Source: Luteolibacter sp. SL250 (GTDB taxonomy: Bacteria; Verrucomicrobiota; Verrucomicrobiia; Verrucomicrobiales; Akkermansiaceae). Taken from it: a stretch of DNA of 64,000 nucleotides. Location: the NCBI RefSeq assembly GCF_026625605.1, contig NZ_CP113054.1:4092001-4156000 (forward strand), read 5' to 3'. Position 1 is the stretch's first letter, and every line of letters begins with the position of its first letter. Under the pieces are notes generated by a model. It made no database searches and was not told the origin of the DNA. It saw only the letters and a list, made by a program, of their open reading frames with translations. Made by a program: the position numbers and the translations under genes. This document shows positions 30,097 to 38,277 of this stretch, one piece after another.

Positions 30097-31146
30097 ATGG
30101 AAATGGCGATCTCCGGTCCATCGTTCCTCCCTTCCGCCGCATCGGTCGAAGAGTCTCTCTCCGCACCCACGCCGGAGCTTGTCAGCGAGGTCTCCGGCAT
30201 CCGGGAGCCCGTGGGGATCCTTGGCGCCGGGGGGAAGATGGGGCTGCACGTCGCGCTCATGATGCGGCGGGCGCTCGACCTCGCGGGACGCCGGGACGTG
30301 CCCGTGGTGGCCGTCTCCCGCTTCCCCGACCAACGGACGCGGGGCGACTTCGAAAGCCGCGGGGTGAGGACCATTTCCGCGGATCTCATCGACCCCGCCG
30401 CGCTGGGGGAGCTACCCGGCTTCGGCTCCGTGTTCTTCCTCGCCGGGAAAAAATTCGGCCATGGCGGGGATGCGGACGAGCTGAAGACCTTCAACCACGA
30501 CATGCCGGCACGGGTTGCGGAGCGTTACCGGGAAGCGACCATCGTGGCGCTTTCGACCGGTTGCGTCTACCCGTTCGTCCGGCCGGAGACGGGCGGCAGC
30601 CGTGAGGGTGACGCCATCCAGCCACAGGGCGCCTATGCGGAGTCCTGCCACGGCAGGGAGCAAGCCTTCGCCGCGGTTGCCGCCCGCCACGGCACGCCGA
30701 CGGCCATCATCCGGCTGAACTACTCCGTGGAGTACCGCTACGGGGTGCTGCTGGACATCGCGCGGAAGGTCCGCGCGGGAAGCCCGGTGGATGTCACCAT
30801 GGGATACGTCAACGTGATCTGGCAGCGAGATGCCGTCGCGCACATCCTGCGGGCGCGGTCGGTGGCCTCCAGCCCGGCGAGGATCCTCAACGTCGCGGGC
30901 ACGCCCGTCATTTCCGTCAGGGAGATCGCGGAGCGGTTCGGGCGGCAGTTCGGAAAGAAACCCGTCATCACCGGCAGGGAGGAAGCGGATGCGTGGCTGA
31001 GCGACGCCTCCTGCGCCCACCGTCTCTTCGGCCCGCCGGAGACCCCGCTGGACGAGATGATCCGGAGGGTCGCCGCATGGCTGGCGGAGGGCCGCGAGAC
31101 CCGTGAACAACCGACGAAGTTCGAAACCCGCGACGGGAAATTCTGA
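30097..31146 (+). CDS. NAD(P)-dependent epimerase/dehydratase-type oxidoreductase
   Basis: 349 residues from ATG 30097 (ATG 30103 is an alternative). A short N-terminal extension precedes the Rossmann motif GILGAGGKMG (residues 40-49). The SDR-like fold continues with SVFFLAGKKFG, VALSTGCVYPF and a YAESCHGRE segment at the active-site helix, where the canonical YxxxK lysine is a cysteine, so the catalysis may differ from ordinary epimerases. NVIWQRDAVAHIL and the C-terminal helices fit an extended SDR. It is followed after two bases by a DHDPS-family gene, indicating an operon for sugar-acid or related catabolism. A palindromic operator touches the start codon, suggesting either a leaderless mRNA or a start further downstream. 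Confidence 0.82.
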   Translation: MEMAISGPSFLPSAASVEESLSAPTPELVSEVSGIREPVGILGAGGKMGLHVALMMRRALDLAGRRDVPVVAVSRFPDQRTRGDFESRGVRTISADLIDPAALGELPGFGSVFFLAGKKFGHGGDADELKTFNHDMPARVAERYREATIVALSTGCVYPFVRPETGGSREGDAIQPQGAYAESCHGREQAFAAVAARHGTPTAIIRLNYSVEYRYGVLLDIARKVRAGSPVDVTMGYVNVIWQRDAVAHILRARSVASSPARILNVAGTPVISVREIAERFGRQFGKKPVITGREEADAWLSDASCAHRLFGPPETPLDEMIRRVAAWLAEGRETREQPTKFETRDGKF

Positions 31147-31148
31147 CC

Positions 31149-32201
31149 ATGACGGACCTGCGGCAACATCTCCTGGAAGGCGGCGTCATCCCCGCGCTCC
31201 CGCTGGCGCTGGACTCCAGCCGCCGCCTTTCCCCGGACCACCAGCGTGCCATCATCCGCTATTATGTCGCGGCGGGCTGCAGCGGCATCGCCGCGGCGGT
31301 CCACTCCACCCAGTTCGCGATCCGTTCCCCGGAACACAACCTGCTGCGTCCGGTGCTGGAACTGGCGTCGGAGGCCATCGATGAAGCGCTGCTCCGGGCA
31401 CCCCGGAACTTTGTTAAAATCGCCGGGGTCTGCGGCCATACCAACCAGGCGCTGGAGGAGGCCAGGCTCTGCCGCTCGCTCGGCTATCATGCTGCGTTGG
31501 TGAGCATGGCCGCCTGGAAGACCGGAAGCGAAGCGGAGATCCTGGACCATTGCCGCCGCGTCGCGGAGATCATCCCCATCATCGGCTTCCAGTTGCAGAC
31601 CGCCGTCGGAGGGCGGGAGTTCTCCGTGTCATTCTGGGAACAGTTCGTCAGGATCGACAATCTGGTGGCCATCAAGGTCGCGCCGTTCAACCGCTTCCAG
31701 ACCCTCGACGTGGTCCGCGCGCTCGCCGGATCCGGCAGGACGGACGTGGCGCTCTACACGGGCAACGACGACAACATCGTCGTCGATCTGCTGACACCGT
31801 TCTCCTTCGGTACGGGGGACGGAGCGCGGCGGCTGTGGTTTTCCGGCGGCCTGCTGGGCCACTGGGGCGTCTGGACGCATGCCGCCGTCGCCCTGTTCCA
31901 ACGGATCATGAAGGAGCGCGGACTATCCGCGCTCGATCCCTCGCTGCTGACCACCGCCGCCCAGGTGACCGACATGAACGCCGCCTTGTTCGATCCCGCC
32001 CATGGTTTCTCAGGCTGCATCCCCGGCATCCTGGAGGTCCTGCGGAGGCAGGGGCTGGTCCCCACCAACCTCTGTTTGGACCCGTCCGAAGTCCTGTCAC
32101 CCGGACAAGCGGAGGAACTCGACCGGGTGTGCGCGGCCTACCCCCACCTCACGGATGACGGGTTCATCGCGGAGCATCTCGCATCCTGGCGTTCCGGCTG
32201 A
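31149..32201 (+). CDS. Dihydrodipicolinate synthase/N-acetylneuraminate lyase family aldolase
   Basis: 350 residues, starting two bases after the stop of the oxidoreductase gene. The TIM-barrel aldolase fold shows GGVIPALPLALDSSRRLSPD at the start, YYVAAGCSGIAAAVHSTQ, VKIAGVCGHTNQALEEARLCRSLGYHAAL, IPIIGFQLQ and the Schiff-base strand NLVAIKVAPFNR with Lys176. Members cleave or form bonds to pyruvate in lysine synthesis, sialic-acid or 2-keto-3-deoxy sugar-acid pathways. The GxTGE loop of true DapA is replaced here (HSTQFA), and the gene neighbours a sugar-type oxidoreductase and a beta-helix protein, so a catabolic aldolase role is more likely than lysine biosynthesis. Confidence 0.85.
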   Translation: MTDLRQHLLEGGVIPALPLALDSSRRLSPDHQRAIIRYYVAAGCSGIAAAVHSTQFAIRSPEHNLLRPVLELASEAIDEALLRAPRNFVKIAGVCGHTNQALEEARLCRSLGYHAALVSMAAWKTGSEAEILDHCRRVAEIIPIIGFQLQTAVGGREFSVSFWEQFVRIDNLVAIKVAPFNRFQTLDVVRALAGSGRTDVALYTGNDDNIVVDLLTPFSFGTGDGARRLWFSGGLLGHWGVWTHAAVALFQRIMKERGLSALDPSLLTTAAQVTDMNAALFDPAHGFSGCIPGILEVLRRQGLVPTNLCLDPSEVLSPGQAEELDRVCAAYPHLTDDGFIAEHLASWRSG

Positions 32202-32261
32202 CACCCGCCTCCCCCCTTTCCCGCCTGACAAACCCGACGTCCCCCGACCAACCACAAGCCC

Positions 32262-33095
32262 ATGATCAAAACCATGAAATGGATCCCGAATGCCCTCCCT
32301 GTTTTGTTTCTGATCACCTCCGCGAACGCCACCGTGCTCTTCAACGACACGTTCTCCGACGGCGACCGCACGAACGCCGCCCTTCCGTCCAGCGGCGGGT
32401 GGATCCTGGCCGGGGGCGGGACCCTCAGCAGCACGGTCGTTGACGGCGCGCTGGTCTCCCAGTCGTCCAGCTCCACCTTCGCCATCGTCTCCGCCTTCAA
32501 CGGGCACACCCTCGCAGCCGGGGAATCGATCATCCTTTCGTTCTCCGTCACGCTCAACTTCAACGGCAGCGCTTCCTCCGGCTCCTTCCGCATGGGGTTG
32601 TTCAACTCCGGCGGAAACTTCCCCACCGGGGATTCCAGCGGCACCAACGGAGCGTCCCCGGCCTTCACCGACTGGGACGGATACAGCTTCTGGTCACCCA
32701 ACGGCGATGTGACGGGGCAGTCCACCAACATCCGCGAGCGCACGGACAGTGACCCGGTCCTCTTCGGAACCTCGGTCAACTCCAGCCGCAACTCCGCCGC
32801 CTACACGTCCGGCGCGTTCACCAACGGCCCCACCTACCAGGGGGAGTTCAGGCTCCTCAACAACGGTTCCTCCCTCACCATCACCGCCACCCTCGGCGGT
32901 GCCTCCCAAAGCTGGACGGACACCAGCCCGTCCACCACCACCTTCGACTCCCTGGCATTCTTCGCCGGAGGCACGCCCATCGGCGCGGACGGTTCGTTCA
33001 CCCTGGACAATGTGATGGTGGAGACCATCCCGCAGCCGTCCTCCATCCTCCTCATGGCCGCCGCACCCGCCGTGCTGCTGCGGCGCAGACGCTGA
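32262..33095 (+). CDS. PEP-CTERM-type secreted protein
   Basis: 277 residues with signal peptide (ALPVLFLITSANA) and C-terminus IPQPSSILLMAAAPAVLLRRRR: a PEP-like motif (PQPSS), hydrophobic helix and arginine cluster. The body is a Ser/Thr/Gly-rich beta protein starting VLFNDTFSDGDRTNAALPSSGGW, a form common in verrucomicrobial PEP-CTERM families and reminiscent of LamG/concanavalin folds. It lies between a sugar-acid aldolase gene and a beta-helix protein on the same strand, 60 and 29 bases away, so it may be part of a polysaccharide-use operon. Confidence 0.85.
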   Translation: MIKTMKWIPNALPVLFLITSANATVLFNDTFSDGDRTNAALPSSGGWILAGGGTLSSTVVDGALVSQSSSSTFAIVSAFNGHTLAAGESIILSFSVTLNFNGSASSGSFRMGLFNSGGNFPTGDSSGTNGASPAFTDWDGYSFWSPNGDVTGQSTNIRERTDSDPVLFGTSVNSSRNSAAYTSGAFTNGPTYQGEFRLLNNGSSLTITATLGGASQSWTDTSPSTTTFDSLAFFAGGTPIGADGSFTLDNVMVETIPQPSSILLMAAAPAVLLRRRR

Positions 33096-33124
33096 CCATC
33101 ATCCGCTCCCACACCATCCACTCC

Positions 33125-34972
33125 ATGCACCTCCCCATCATCCGCACCTTCGCCCGGTTGTCCCGCTCCATGGTCGTCCTGTCCGTTCTCGGCGCGACCG
33201 CCTCCGGCCAGGACGGAAAGCGCCATCCCACCCCGGAGGAATGTCCGGCATTCTCAAAGCCGGCGTTCATCTCCCAGCCGCCCGCCCGCGCGTATCCGGG
33301 CGCCCTCTTCGACATGCGGCCCGCGGTCACCGGCGGGACATGGCCCTACCGGTTTTCCCTGAAGGCAGCCCCAGCCGGGATGACCATCGACGGACGGACC
33401 GGGACCATCCGCTGGCAGGCGCCCAAGAGCACGGGTGAGGCGCGGATCACCATCGCACTGGCGGACCAGGCGGGCAGGACCGCGGAGCAGGATTTCACCG
33501 TGAAAGTCGGTGAAGAAGGCTTCCACTTCGTCAGTCCGACCGGGGATGACACAAACCCCGGCACCTTCGCCAAGCCATGGAAGACCCTCATCCGCGCCGC
33601 CCAGCCGGTCGCGGACCCCGCGCACACCACCCTCTATCTCCGGGGCGGCACCCACCTTGTCGAAAAGCCCGCCACCCCGGGCAAGAACGACCTGAATGTC
33701 CTGAAAATCTCCGACACCTCCCCCCGCCGGTGGATCGCATGGCCGGGGGAGAAGCCTGTCATCGACCTCGGCTGGACGGAGGAAAAATGGAAGCACGCCC
33801 TCGGTGAGCTGGTCGCCCAGGCCGATGCCGACCCCGCGAGGAAGGACCTGGAGCCGCGGAAGAAATACTCCAGGGCCACCACCATTTCCATGGGCCACCG
33901 CATCTACATCGCCGACGGCACCGACCACCTGACCTTCGACGGACTGGAGATCCGCAACGCCAACTACTACATGTTCGTCATGTGGAACGGCAGGCTCCGC
34001 GGGCTCACCTGGCGGCGCTGCAACCTCCACCACCTCTACGCCGACGGCGGGGAGAATCCGGGCTTCATTTTCGGCTACGCCGCGGCCCGCAAATATGAAC
34101 GCACGCCCGGCATGGAAAAGGCATCCCCGGAAGCCGCCAATCCCTTCGGCAGGCGTCCGCAGGCGGAACCCTACCTCAATACCGTCATCCAGGAATGCAC
34201 GTTCTCCGACCGCCGGTATGACACCCGCTTCCAGTCCGGCCACGGCGGCGGCATCATCTGGTACACCACCCAGGGCAGCCTCATCGAGGACAACCGTTTC
34301 AACCCGATGGACCACGGCGTGACCATCAGTGACAAGGACAACGGCTGGGAGAACACCTACCGCAACAACGTCTTCAAGGGCGACTTCAACATCTCCGCCC
34401 AGGGCACCGCCGATGCGATCGACATCCACCACAACTTCTTCGATGGGAACGTCACCATCGGCAAGCAACCCGGTTGGCTCCGCAACATCTGGTTCCACCA
34501 CAACTCCGTCCGCGGCGCGCTGCAGATGATGGGCGGCGGAACCTTCGGCCCGGACCAGATCGATCCCGCCGGACGTCCCCTCGACGGCCCCGCGGATCCG
34601 GAAGTCCAGACGCTGGTGAGGAACCATCCCATCACCGAACGCCTCGTTTTCGCCTGGAACAATGTCCTCGCCCTGCCGGAGAAACCTCACGGCGAGACCG
34701 GCACCTACACCAGCCGTGTGCCGTCGGGCCCCGCCTTCGCCAACCGCTTCCGCTTCGTCTGGTGCGACCGCAACCTGGTGGACGAAGGCGCCCGCATCAA
34801 AGCCGGCTACACGAAAACCGAAATGGACTGGGGTGGCCTCAGGGCCTGCGGGATCGACGTCAACGGAGCCCGCGCGCGGATCACCCTCGATGCGGAGGGG
34901 AGGCTCCCCGCGGATTCACCATGGCGCGGCACCCACGGCAGGGACGCGGGAACGCTGCCGGTGAAGCGCTGA
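33125..34972 (+). CDS. Secreted right-handed parallel beta-helix protein (pectate-lyase-like)
   Basis: 615 residues with signal peptide (MVVLSVLGATASG). Residues about 40-125 form a putative Ig/cadherin-like domain (PALFDMRPAVTGG, GMTIDGRTGTIRWQAP). The rest is the beta-helix: FVSPTGDDTNPGTFAKPWKTLIRAA is the classic opening of secreted polysaccharide lyases, followed by short turns such as LTFDGLEIRNANYY, HGVTISDKDNG and NVTIGKQPGWLRNIWFHHNSV. Catalytic residues could not be assigned. The last 15 residues (RGTHGRDAGTLPVKR) are encoded within a repeated sequence also present at 36121-36179, so the native end was probably altered by insertion. The role is probably in polysaccharide breakdown. 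Confidence 0.83.
   Translation: MHLPIIRTFARLSRSMVVLSVLGATASGQDGKRHPTPEECPAFSKPAFISQPPARAYPGALFDMRPAVTGGTWPYRFSLKAAPAGMTIDGRTGTIRWQAPKSTGEARITIALADQAGRTAEQDFTVKVGEEGFHFVSPTGDDTNPGTFAKPWKTLIRAAQPVADPAHTTLYLRGGTHLVEKPATPGKNDLNVLKISDTSPRRWIAWPGEKPVIDLGWTEEKWKHALGELVAQADADPARKDLEPRKKYSRATTISMGHRIYIADGTDHLTFDGLEIRNANYYMFVMWNGRLRGLTWRRCNLHHLYADGGENPGFIFGYAAARKYERTPGMEKASPEAANPFGRRPQAEPYLNTVIQECTFSDRRYDTRFQSGHGGGIIWYTTQGSLIEDNRFNPMDHGVTISDKDNGWENTYRNNVFKGDFNISAQGTADAIDIHHNFFDGNVTIGKQPGWLRNIWFHHNSVRGALQMMGGGTFGPDQIDPAGRPLDGPADPEVQTLVRNHPITERLVFAWNNVLALPEKPHGETGTYTSRVPSGPAFANRFRFVWCDRNLVDEGARIKAGYTKTEMDWGGLRACGIDVNGARARITLDAEGRLPADSPWRGTHGRDAGTLPVKR
34914..34972 (+). repeat. Short dispersed repeat ('HGRD' type), copy 1
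   Basis: 59 bases encoding the tail of the beta-helix protein, with a 25-base core (34931-34955; begins ACCCACGGCAGGGACGCGGG) that is identical to 36138-36162. The copies lie in the same orientation on either side of the alanine racemase gene. Confidence 0.7.
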
Positions 34973-35001
34973 ACGGGAAGCGTTCCGGGAAAGCAGGATC
35001 C

Positions 35002-36093
35002 ATGAGCGCACCATCACCCCCGCGCGTGTGGGCGGAGATCGACGGATGTGCGGTCCGCCGGAATCTGGAGGTGGGACGCTCCATGGCGGGCCGGGCGGAC
35101 ATCATGGCCGTCGTGAAGGCGGACGCCTACGGACACGGACTGGAGGCGGTCGCGGAAATGCTCCGCCACTCCGGCGTCAGCTTCTTCGGCGTGGCGAATG
35201 TCGGTGAGGCCCGACGGCTCCGTGCCGCCGGAGTGCAAACCCGCGTCTTCCTGCTGGGGGCGACCTGGAGCGGGGAGCGTGAGGAAGTCGTCGCCAACGG
35301 CTGGATCCCGTGCATCTCCTCGGTGGACGAAGCCATCGCGTATGACACCACCGCCAGGCACCAGGGACGGATGCTGGACGTACACCTCGCGGTGGACACG
35401 GGCATGGGAAGGGGTGGGTTTCTTCCGGAGGAAATCCCCTCCGTCTTCCCCGTCCTGGAAAAGCTGGGGAACCTGGAGTTCGGGGGGATCTGCTCCCATC
35501 TGGCATGTGCGGATACGGACCCTGCGTTCACCGAACGGCAACTCGGGCGCTTCCGCGAAGCCATCGGCATGCTGGGCGGCCCCGAACGGTTCCGGTGGCG
35601 GCATGTCATGAACAGCGCCGGACTTCTCGGATATGATGGATCTCCATGCAACCTGCTGCGGATGGGCCTGATGATGTATGGCGTTTCACCGTTGCCCGCG
35701 TTCCAGGAAAAGCTTTCGGCGGCGATGAGTCTGAAGTCCCGGGTGATCCTGGTCCATGAACCACCGCCGGATGGCGGGCGCCCTGGAAGAACCGACGCCC
35801 CCCGCAGGAGGCTGGCGTTGGTGGGGGCGGGCTATGGGGACGGGTATCCCGCCCGGGCCGGCGGGAACGGAGGCGAAGTCTGGATCAAGGGGAAGCGCTT
35901 CCCCATCTCAGGACGGATCGCGATCGACCACCTGACCGTGGATGTCACGACCGGGCCCTTGATCACGGAGGGAGACGAGGTCGAGTTGTTCGGGGAGCAT
36001 GTCCCCGTCGCCGAAGTCGCCGGGAACGCGGGAACAATCCCCTGGGAGATCCTGACCGGCATCGCCCCGTGGGTGGAGCGGGTATACCGCTGA
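35002..36093 (+). CDS. alr: Alanine racemase
   Basis: 363 residues from ATG 35002, with AGGA eight bases upstream. PLP-dependent racemase interconverting L- and D-alanine for peptidoglycan. The N-terminal barrel holds VVKADAYGHG with PLP-lysine 39, VDTGMGRGGF, SHLACAD and RMGLMMYGVSP; the C-terminal beta domain has AGYGDGYPA with the second catalytic residue Tyr278 and ends PWEILTGIAPWVERVYR. Length is normal for Alr. Two small deviations: the loop before the GYGDGY motif is lengthened and basic (PPPDGGRPGRTDAPRRR), and the usual GRICMDQ reads GRIAIDH. It stands between two copies of a dispersed repeat and after a beta-helix gene, so it appears to be transcribed on its own or by read-through. 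Confidence 0.93.
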   Translation: MSAPSPPRVWAEIDGCAVRRNLEVGRSMAGRADIMAVVKADAYGHGLEAVAEMLRHSGVSFFGVANVGEARRLRAAGVQTRVFLLGATWSGEREEVVANGWIPCISSVDEAIAYDTTARHQGRMLDVHLAVDTGMGRGGFLPEEIPSVFPVLEKLGNLEFGGICSHLACADTDPAFTERQLGRFREAIGMLGGPERFRWRHVMNSAGLLGYDGSPCNLLRMGLMMYGVSPLPAFQEKLSAAMSLKSRVILVHEPPPDGGRPGRTDAPRRRLALVGAGYGDGYPARAGGNGGEVWIKGKRFPISGRIAIDHLTVDVTTGPLITEGDEVELFGEHVPVAEVAGNAGTIPWEILTGIAPWVERVYR

Positions 36094-36456
36094 AGCGCCC
36101 GGCAGGGAGTCCCCCACCGAATTTACCACGGCGCAACACCCACGGCAGGGACGCGGGAACGCAGACAGCGAAGCCGTGGAGCACGGGCACCCGTGGAGCG
36201 CTTGCCTCCCGTCATGGGAATTTCGCGCCGACAATGAGTTCAACGATATCGCGCAAATCCTTGGAAACGATGCGCCCCGGTTATCTTCAGGTCCTCGACC
36301 ATAGCGAATCCGTCACCGTGTCAGTGAAGAGCGCGCTGACAGGACAGACGGGAGTGTAGGATATACCTCAACAAGTAACGCAGACAATCCCGATTTCTCC
36401 ATCCAAATCGTTCGTGGAACACCGATTTGCCCGATCACCCTAAATGAACAGAATCC
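36094..36456. other. Intergenic region, 363 bp
   Basis: The region contains the second copy of the short repeat (36121-36179) in its first half and then falls in GC towards the adjoining low-GC island. No convincing gene or terminator was seen. Confidence 0.6.
36121..36179 (+). repeat. Short dispersed repeat ('HGRD' type), copy 2
   Basis: The repeat lies 28 bases after the alanine racemase stop; 25 bases (36138-36162) are identical to the copy at 34931-34955, and flanking bases match more loosely. It is not coding here. Confidence 0.7.
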
Positions 36457-37404
36457 TTACCCAGATCTTCTCGAATCAGTTGAGTTCCCTGAACGCTCAT
36501 CCCTCGCTCGTTGCGAATTTAGTCGCTCAAGATGCTCCGTGGCGCGTGCTCGTAGGAAATCGATCTGAGAGTCGTATTCTATGAGAAAGTCACGGTCTTC
36601 AGGCGAGAAGGACTTGCAGAGGTTCGCCCAGGTATGACGGCAATTGTCGATGAACATCAAAGCCCTTTTGAAATCGTCGTGGCTCATTGAAGTCACAACC
36701 ATCGTCTCAGCCTGCCTCATCATATCGCGGAAAGTTGCCCGTTCCGCTGTCATTTCATTGCGTGCGGATCGCCGATTCGAGGTTTCGCGCCTGATGACGC
36801 GGAATTCGTCCCTCAATTGACTGAGTTCTAGCAGAATCAACTGTTGGAACTCGGTAGAGGCTTCGGGCGCGCTGATTTCAGGCAGGGAAGCAGGTTTGCT
36901 CAGGGCAAGTAGTTTGACGATCGAATTTATTCCTTTCCCTGCCGCGTGTTCGGCATGAGTAGCCTCAATCGATTCCGCGATCTTCGTCTGATCTTCTAGA
37001 ACTTCATGATAGATTCGCTCGCGTCTGTATTCAATGTAGCGTAGTGGCGAGATGTCGAATATGGGAGCTGTCCCAACCTCCTGAATAAGGCAAACAGGCT
37101 TATCAAATGCCTGCCGAAGTGCCAGCTCAAATAGAACATTGGGATTACGGGAGCTAAGATCACACACGGCCATTGGCGCTTCCAGAAGTCTCTGGAGGAT
37201 GTCGAGGTGGATGAGGTTGCTCTGCTTCACCTGATCCGCGCGAAATCCATTAAATCCTGCTTTCTTGCAGGCTGGCTTGATGATACCGTCGAAAACGTGC
37301 TGGAAATGTCCCTTTGGATACCCATCGCAGTCAGCAATTGGCATAATCACGAAGCAGTCAGGCTCAGCTTGAACTGTGGCGGGCGGCTTTTGCTGCGCAG
37401 ACAT
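36457..37404 (-). CDS. FVIMPI-type nucleoside deoxyribosyltransferase/TIR-like domain protein
   Basis: 315 residues, no signal peptide. Residues 17-115 form a Rossmann-like domain with CFVIMPI at the first strand, an IIKPACKKAGFNGFRADQ segment, MAVCDLSSRNPNVLFELALRQA (Glu93 in the position of the deoxyribosyltransferase catalytic glutamate) and KPVCLIQEVG. Related domains occur in bacterial conflict and stress systems as nucleotide-binding or nucleotide-cleaving effectors; this gene's reaction is unproven. The C-terminal half is charged and helical, rich in Arg, Glu and Asp. It follows a 73-aa gene after 15 bases on the same strand, and both lie in DNA of lower GC than the surroundings, suggesting transfer. 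Confidence 0.72.
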   Translation of the reverse strand: MSAQQKPPATVQAEPDCFVIMPIADCDGYPKGHFQHVFDGIIKPACKKAGFNGFRADQVKQSNLIHLDILQRLLEAPMAVCDLSSRNPNVLFELALRQAFDKPVCLIQEVGTAPIFDISPLRYIEYRRERIYHEVLEDQTKIAESIEATHAEHAAGKGINSIVKLLALSKPASLPEISAPEASTEFQQLILLELSQLRDEFRVIRRETSNRRSARNEMTAERATFRDMMRQAETMVVTSMSHDDFKRALMFIDNCRHTWANLCKSFSPEDRDFLIEYDSQIDFLRARATEHLERLNSQRARDERSGNSTDSRRSG

Positions 37405-37419
37405 TCAGAAGTCTTAGAG

Positions 37420-37641
37420 TTATCTTATTTTAACGTCTTTCCCCTCAGTCTCCATCAGTTCCGCGAATTTGGACCACGAGAGTCTTTTCTTGTTCACAGA
37501 ATTACCAGACGGAAGCCATTCGATATTTCCTTTGCTCACTAAAACGGAGCCAAGTTTTTTTCCGTCTTTCTTGACTTCAATTGTAACGTCCTTGTGTAGA
37601 AGAAACTTCGTTGCGATGTCTAAACTTACTTCGTGCGCCAT
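37420..37641 (-). CDS. Small conserved-type hypothetical protein
   Basis: 73 residues beginning MAHEVSLDIATKFLLHKDVT. It has three short beta strands (TIEVKKDGKKLGSVLVSKGNIEWLP split by turns) and a helix (SWSKFAELMETEG). The pattern 'G.LLVSKGNIEW.P....W.KF..LM' recurs in small uncharacterised proteins of many bacteria, a statement made from memory rather than a search. It is the first gene of a two-gene unit with the FVIMPI protein, 15 bases apart. No Shine-Dalgarno is obvious. It could be a partner or regulator of the larger protein. Confidence 0.68.
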   Translation of the reverse strand: MAHEVSLDIATKFLLHKDVTIEVKKDGKKLGSVLVSKGNIEWLPSGNSVNKKRLSWSKFAELMETEGKDVKIR

Positions 37642-38277
37642 GGGTACTAGGGAAAGGAATGAACAACATCTTAAATTTGAAGCTCAGTTCAAGCGCAAAC
37701 GTGGCTACTTTTTGGGATCGGAAAATGCAATCTTTCTGTTAGAGAGATCTCACAATTATTCGAATTAATCACGAACATTCGTTCGAATTGGAGAGGTGGT
37801 GAGGCCTACAATCAGATTCAAACATGCTGGGCGTTCTCGAATCACCGTGTGACGCCCCTCTGTGAGTTTTGGTGGGTAAATAGTGATCGCAATTTTTCCG
37901 GCGGCCAGCGCCTACATTCATAACCCTTCAATTATGAATAGAGAATTCTACCCGATACGAACGAGTGACCTACTGATTACAAATCAGCGGTTGCTCTGCC
38001 CACTAAGAACAAGATTAACAGACCACTGTCCGTTTCAGGTCCGATCAGATGCAACCCATCCCTCAATTCCCGCCCCTCCCCCGTCGTAACTCTAACCGGA
38101 GTGCCGCCGTAAGTTCCGGCCACGATCTCCAGCCCCCTACGCTCCGCCCTCTCACGCTCCCCCCTCTAACAGAAACTCCGCATTACTCCGGCACGGTGCC
38201 GCATTCATGAAAAGTTCTGCCGCTTTCGTCAAAGGCGGCGTGCCTTTCCTGATTGTCCGGGCATATCGACATCGGTT
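37642..38277. other. Intergenic low-GC region, 636 bp
   Basis: No convincing protein gene. It includes the tRNA-like remnant (37943-38019) and AT-rich stretches; the last 200 bases return to high GC before the secreted-protein operon. Confidence 0.55.
37943..38019 (-). pseudogene. Degenerate tRNA-Thr(TGU)-like sequence
   Basis: Read on the minus strand, the core follows a tRNA-Thr: D-arm GTTC...GGGCAGAGC, anticodon arm GCTGA-TTTGTAA-TCAGT with anticodon TGU, AGGTC, and T-arm ACTCG-TTCGTAT-CGGGT. Three extra bases sit between the D and anticodon arms, the invariant A58 is a T, and the flanking seven-base acceptor strands do not pair. It is therefore probably a remnant, perhaps from an integration event, rather than a working tRNA. 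Confidence 0.55.
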
